Source: Flavobacterium aerium (lineage in GTDB: Bacteria > Bacteroidota > Bacteroidia > Flavobacteriales > Flavobacteriaceae). From it: 64,000 nt of DNA. The stretch is from the NCBI RefSeq assembly GCF_030766725.1, contig NZ_JARQWR010000012.1:62001-126000 (forward strand), read 5' to 3'. A model generated the notes under the pieces. It had not been told where the DNA came from and did not search any database. It saw only the letters and a program-made list of their open reading frames with translations. Position 1 is the first letter of the stretch. Each line of letters begins with the position of its first letter. A program made the translations under genes and the position numbers. This document shows positions 63,221-64,000 of this stretch, piece by piece.

Positions 63221-63988
63221 TTATATATGAACTATTTTTAAAAATTCCTCGACAAACAAATCCATCCTGACGGCTTTGAGCAGTTGGGGTTCGGCTGGCA
63301 GTAAGCTTGACCTGAATATATAACTGCCTGTGTCGTCCGTTTCCTTGCGGAAACGCTTGCTGTCCATTATCCTTGTTTCCATAATAGACAGTCCCAGTTC
63401 CTTAATGACACTTTGATAGGCATCATACAGGCCCGTTTTTTCCCTGCCGTCCACCTGATTCCAAAACAGCCGTATAACTTGTTCCTTGTTGCCGTCATCG
63501 GTCTGCGGAAGCCCAAGAAATGCCTTGGTAAAGCTCAATGTGCTTTCCACGACCAAACGGTCGGCGGTAATGGGCGAGAAAATAAAATCCATTGCTTTTA
63601 ATGTGGTCAATACTCCTTTGGTATTGGCTGTTCCTGGCAGGTCAAAGAAAATAACGTCCGGAACAATTGCCAACTCACTTACATATTGCGAAGCACTCTG
63701 CAGAGCATTTTCAGCCTTGCACCTGATAATCGGATACGCCTTTTTGTTAATGGATTGATATTGTTTCATTGCCGCCTTTTTGTGGTAGTCATTCTGCATT
63801 ACGGTTTTCATATCCCGTTCCCTCATATTGCTCAGGCTGTATTGCGGAAAGTCGCAGTCCATCACCAGTACATTAAATCCTAAACGGTAGTGAAGCACAC
63901 TTGCCAGCAAAGTGGTCATCGTTGATTTTCCAACACCTCCTTTTTGGGTGGAGAAGCTGATTTTTAAAGTTTTCTTTGTTGTTTCCAT
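63221..63988 (-). CDS. ParA-family ATPase (TraA-like of CTnDOT elements)
   Basis: A 255-aa ATPase with deviant Walker A KGGVGKST (16-23), Walker B-like IFFDLPG and the switch region MDCDFPQYSL. It is of the ParA/MinD type, present as the first tra gene in CTnDOT-like elements. It might help segregation or positioning of the circular form. The start is complete, 12 nt from the window end. Confidence 0.9.
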   Translation of the reverse strand: METTKKTLKISFSTQKGGVGKSTMTTLLASVLHYRLGFNVLVMDCDFPQYSLSNMRERDMKTVMQNDYHKKAAMKQYQSINKKAYPIIRCKAENALQSASQYVSELAIVPDVIFFDLPGTANTKGVLTTLKAMDFIFSPITADRLVVESTLSFTKAFLGLPQTDDGNKEQVIRLFWNQVDGREKTGLYDAYQSVIKELGLSIMETRIMDSKRFRKETDDTGSYIFRSSLLPAEPQLLKAVRMDLFVEEFLKIVHI

Positions 63989-64000
63989 TATTTAAAAATT

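Larger units (their letters stand above)
55475..64000. mobile_element. One end of an integrative conjugative element (continues past the window)
   Basis: Two integrases, a replication-type ATPase locus, an XRE regulator, MobB and MobA relaxase genes, a DUF3408 (TraB-like) gene and a ParA-like (TraA-like) gene occur in the order typical of CTnDOT-type elements. Base composition changes with them: the DNA becomes clearly richer in GC than the AT-rich genes on its left. The left att site should be near 55.4-55.5 kb, but no repeat could be paired inside the window. The right end is outside. Confidence 0.75.

Noticed and set aside
1..64000. CRISPR arrays, rRNA or tRNA genes
   Set aside because: No regularly spaced repeats, tRNA arms or rRNA stretches were seen on either strand by eye; a dedicated scan would be more sensitive.

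Overview
The window looks like a piece of a low-GC Flavobacteriaceae chromosome (phylum Bacteroidota). Support comes from gene content: RNase Y, type-B L31, a CarB that ends near residue 950, TonB-dependent receptors with a carboxypeptidase-like N-terminus, and DUF4199, PepSY-like and SUKH proteins. Promoters also fit, with several matching the Bacteroidota pattern TTTG - about 19 nt - TAnnTTTG. No tRNA, rRNA or CRISPR array was seen. The genus cannot be settled from the sequence.

Positions 1 to about 47.5 kb are ordinary chromosome. The order is: a PAS histidine kinase (cut by the left edge) with its receiver protein; rny, a probable 6S RNA and zapA; an M23 peptidase followed by a TonB-dependent receptor; a minus-strand operon of DUF4199, glycosyltransferase, phosphosugar mutase, ABC exporter and DUF2971, partly joined by TAATG stop/start overlaps; L31; a GlmU-like protein; aconitase; a two-component system with a peptide-binding lipoprotein; mtaB; a lytic transglycosylase; rpmH (L34); carB; a KirBac-type channel; rmuC; a MATE transporter; an ECF sigma factor with a YCII/DGPF partner; and a luciferase-like oxidoreductase.

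From about 47.56 kb to the right edge the window is accessory DNA. It opens with the first 33 codons of a medium-chain dehydrogenase gene cut off by an IS3-family element. No target duplication flanks the element and the rest of the dehydrogenase is absent, so sequence was probably lost there. Next come a small Pro/Lys-rich gene beside a decayed partial duplicate, an orphan RHS C-terminal tip carrying a serine-hydrolase-like domain with a lipoprotein gene behind it, and a PD-(D/E)XK nuclease-like gene. These are followed by a compact three-gene operon (HNH protein, 77-aa middle component, DUF2326 SMC-like ATPase) that fits the ABC-three-component (ABC-3C) class of predicted conflict systems.

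From 55.5 kb to the right edge the DNA is visibly richer in GC and reads as one end of an integrative conjugative element related in gene content to CTnDOT-type elements. It holds two tandem tyrosine recombinases, a TOPRIM/helicase-like replication locus that looks split, an XRE regulator, a MobB-type relaxase, a MobA-type accessory protein, a candidate oriT, a DUF3408 protein and a ParA-like ATPase. The remaining transfer genes would lie beyond position 64000. The most interesting blocks are the ABC-3C operon and its nuclease neighbour, the orphan RHS effector tip, and the recombinase/GGAAC-repeat/TOPRIM stretch.
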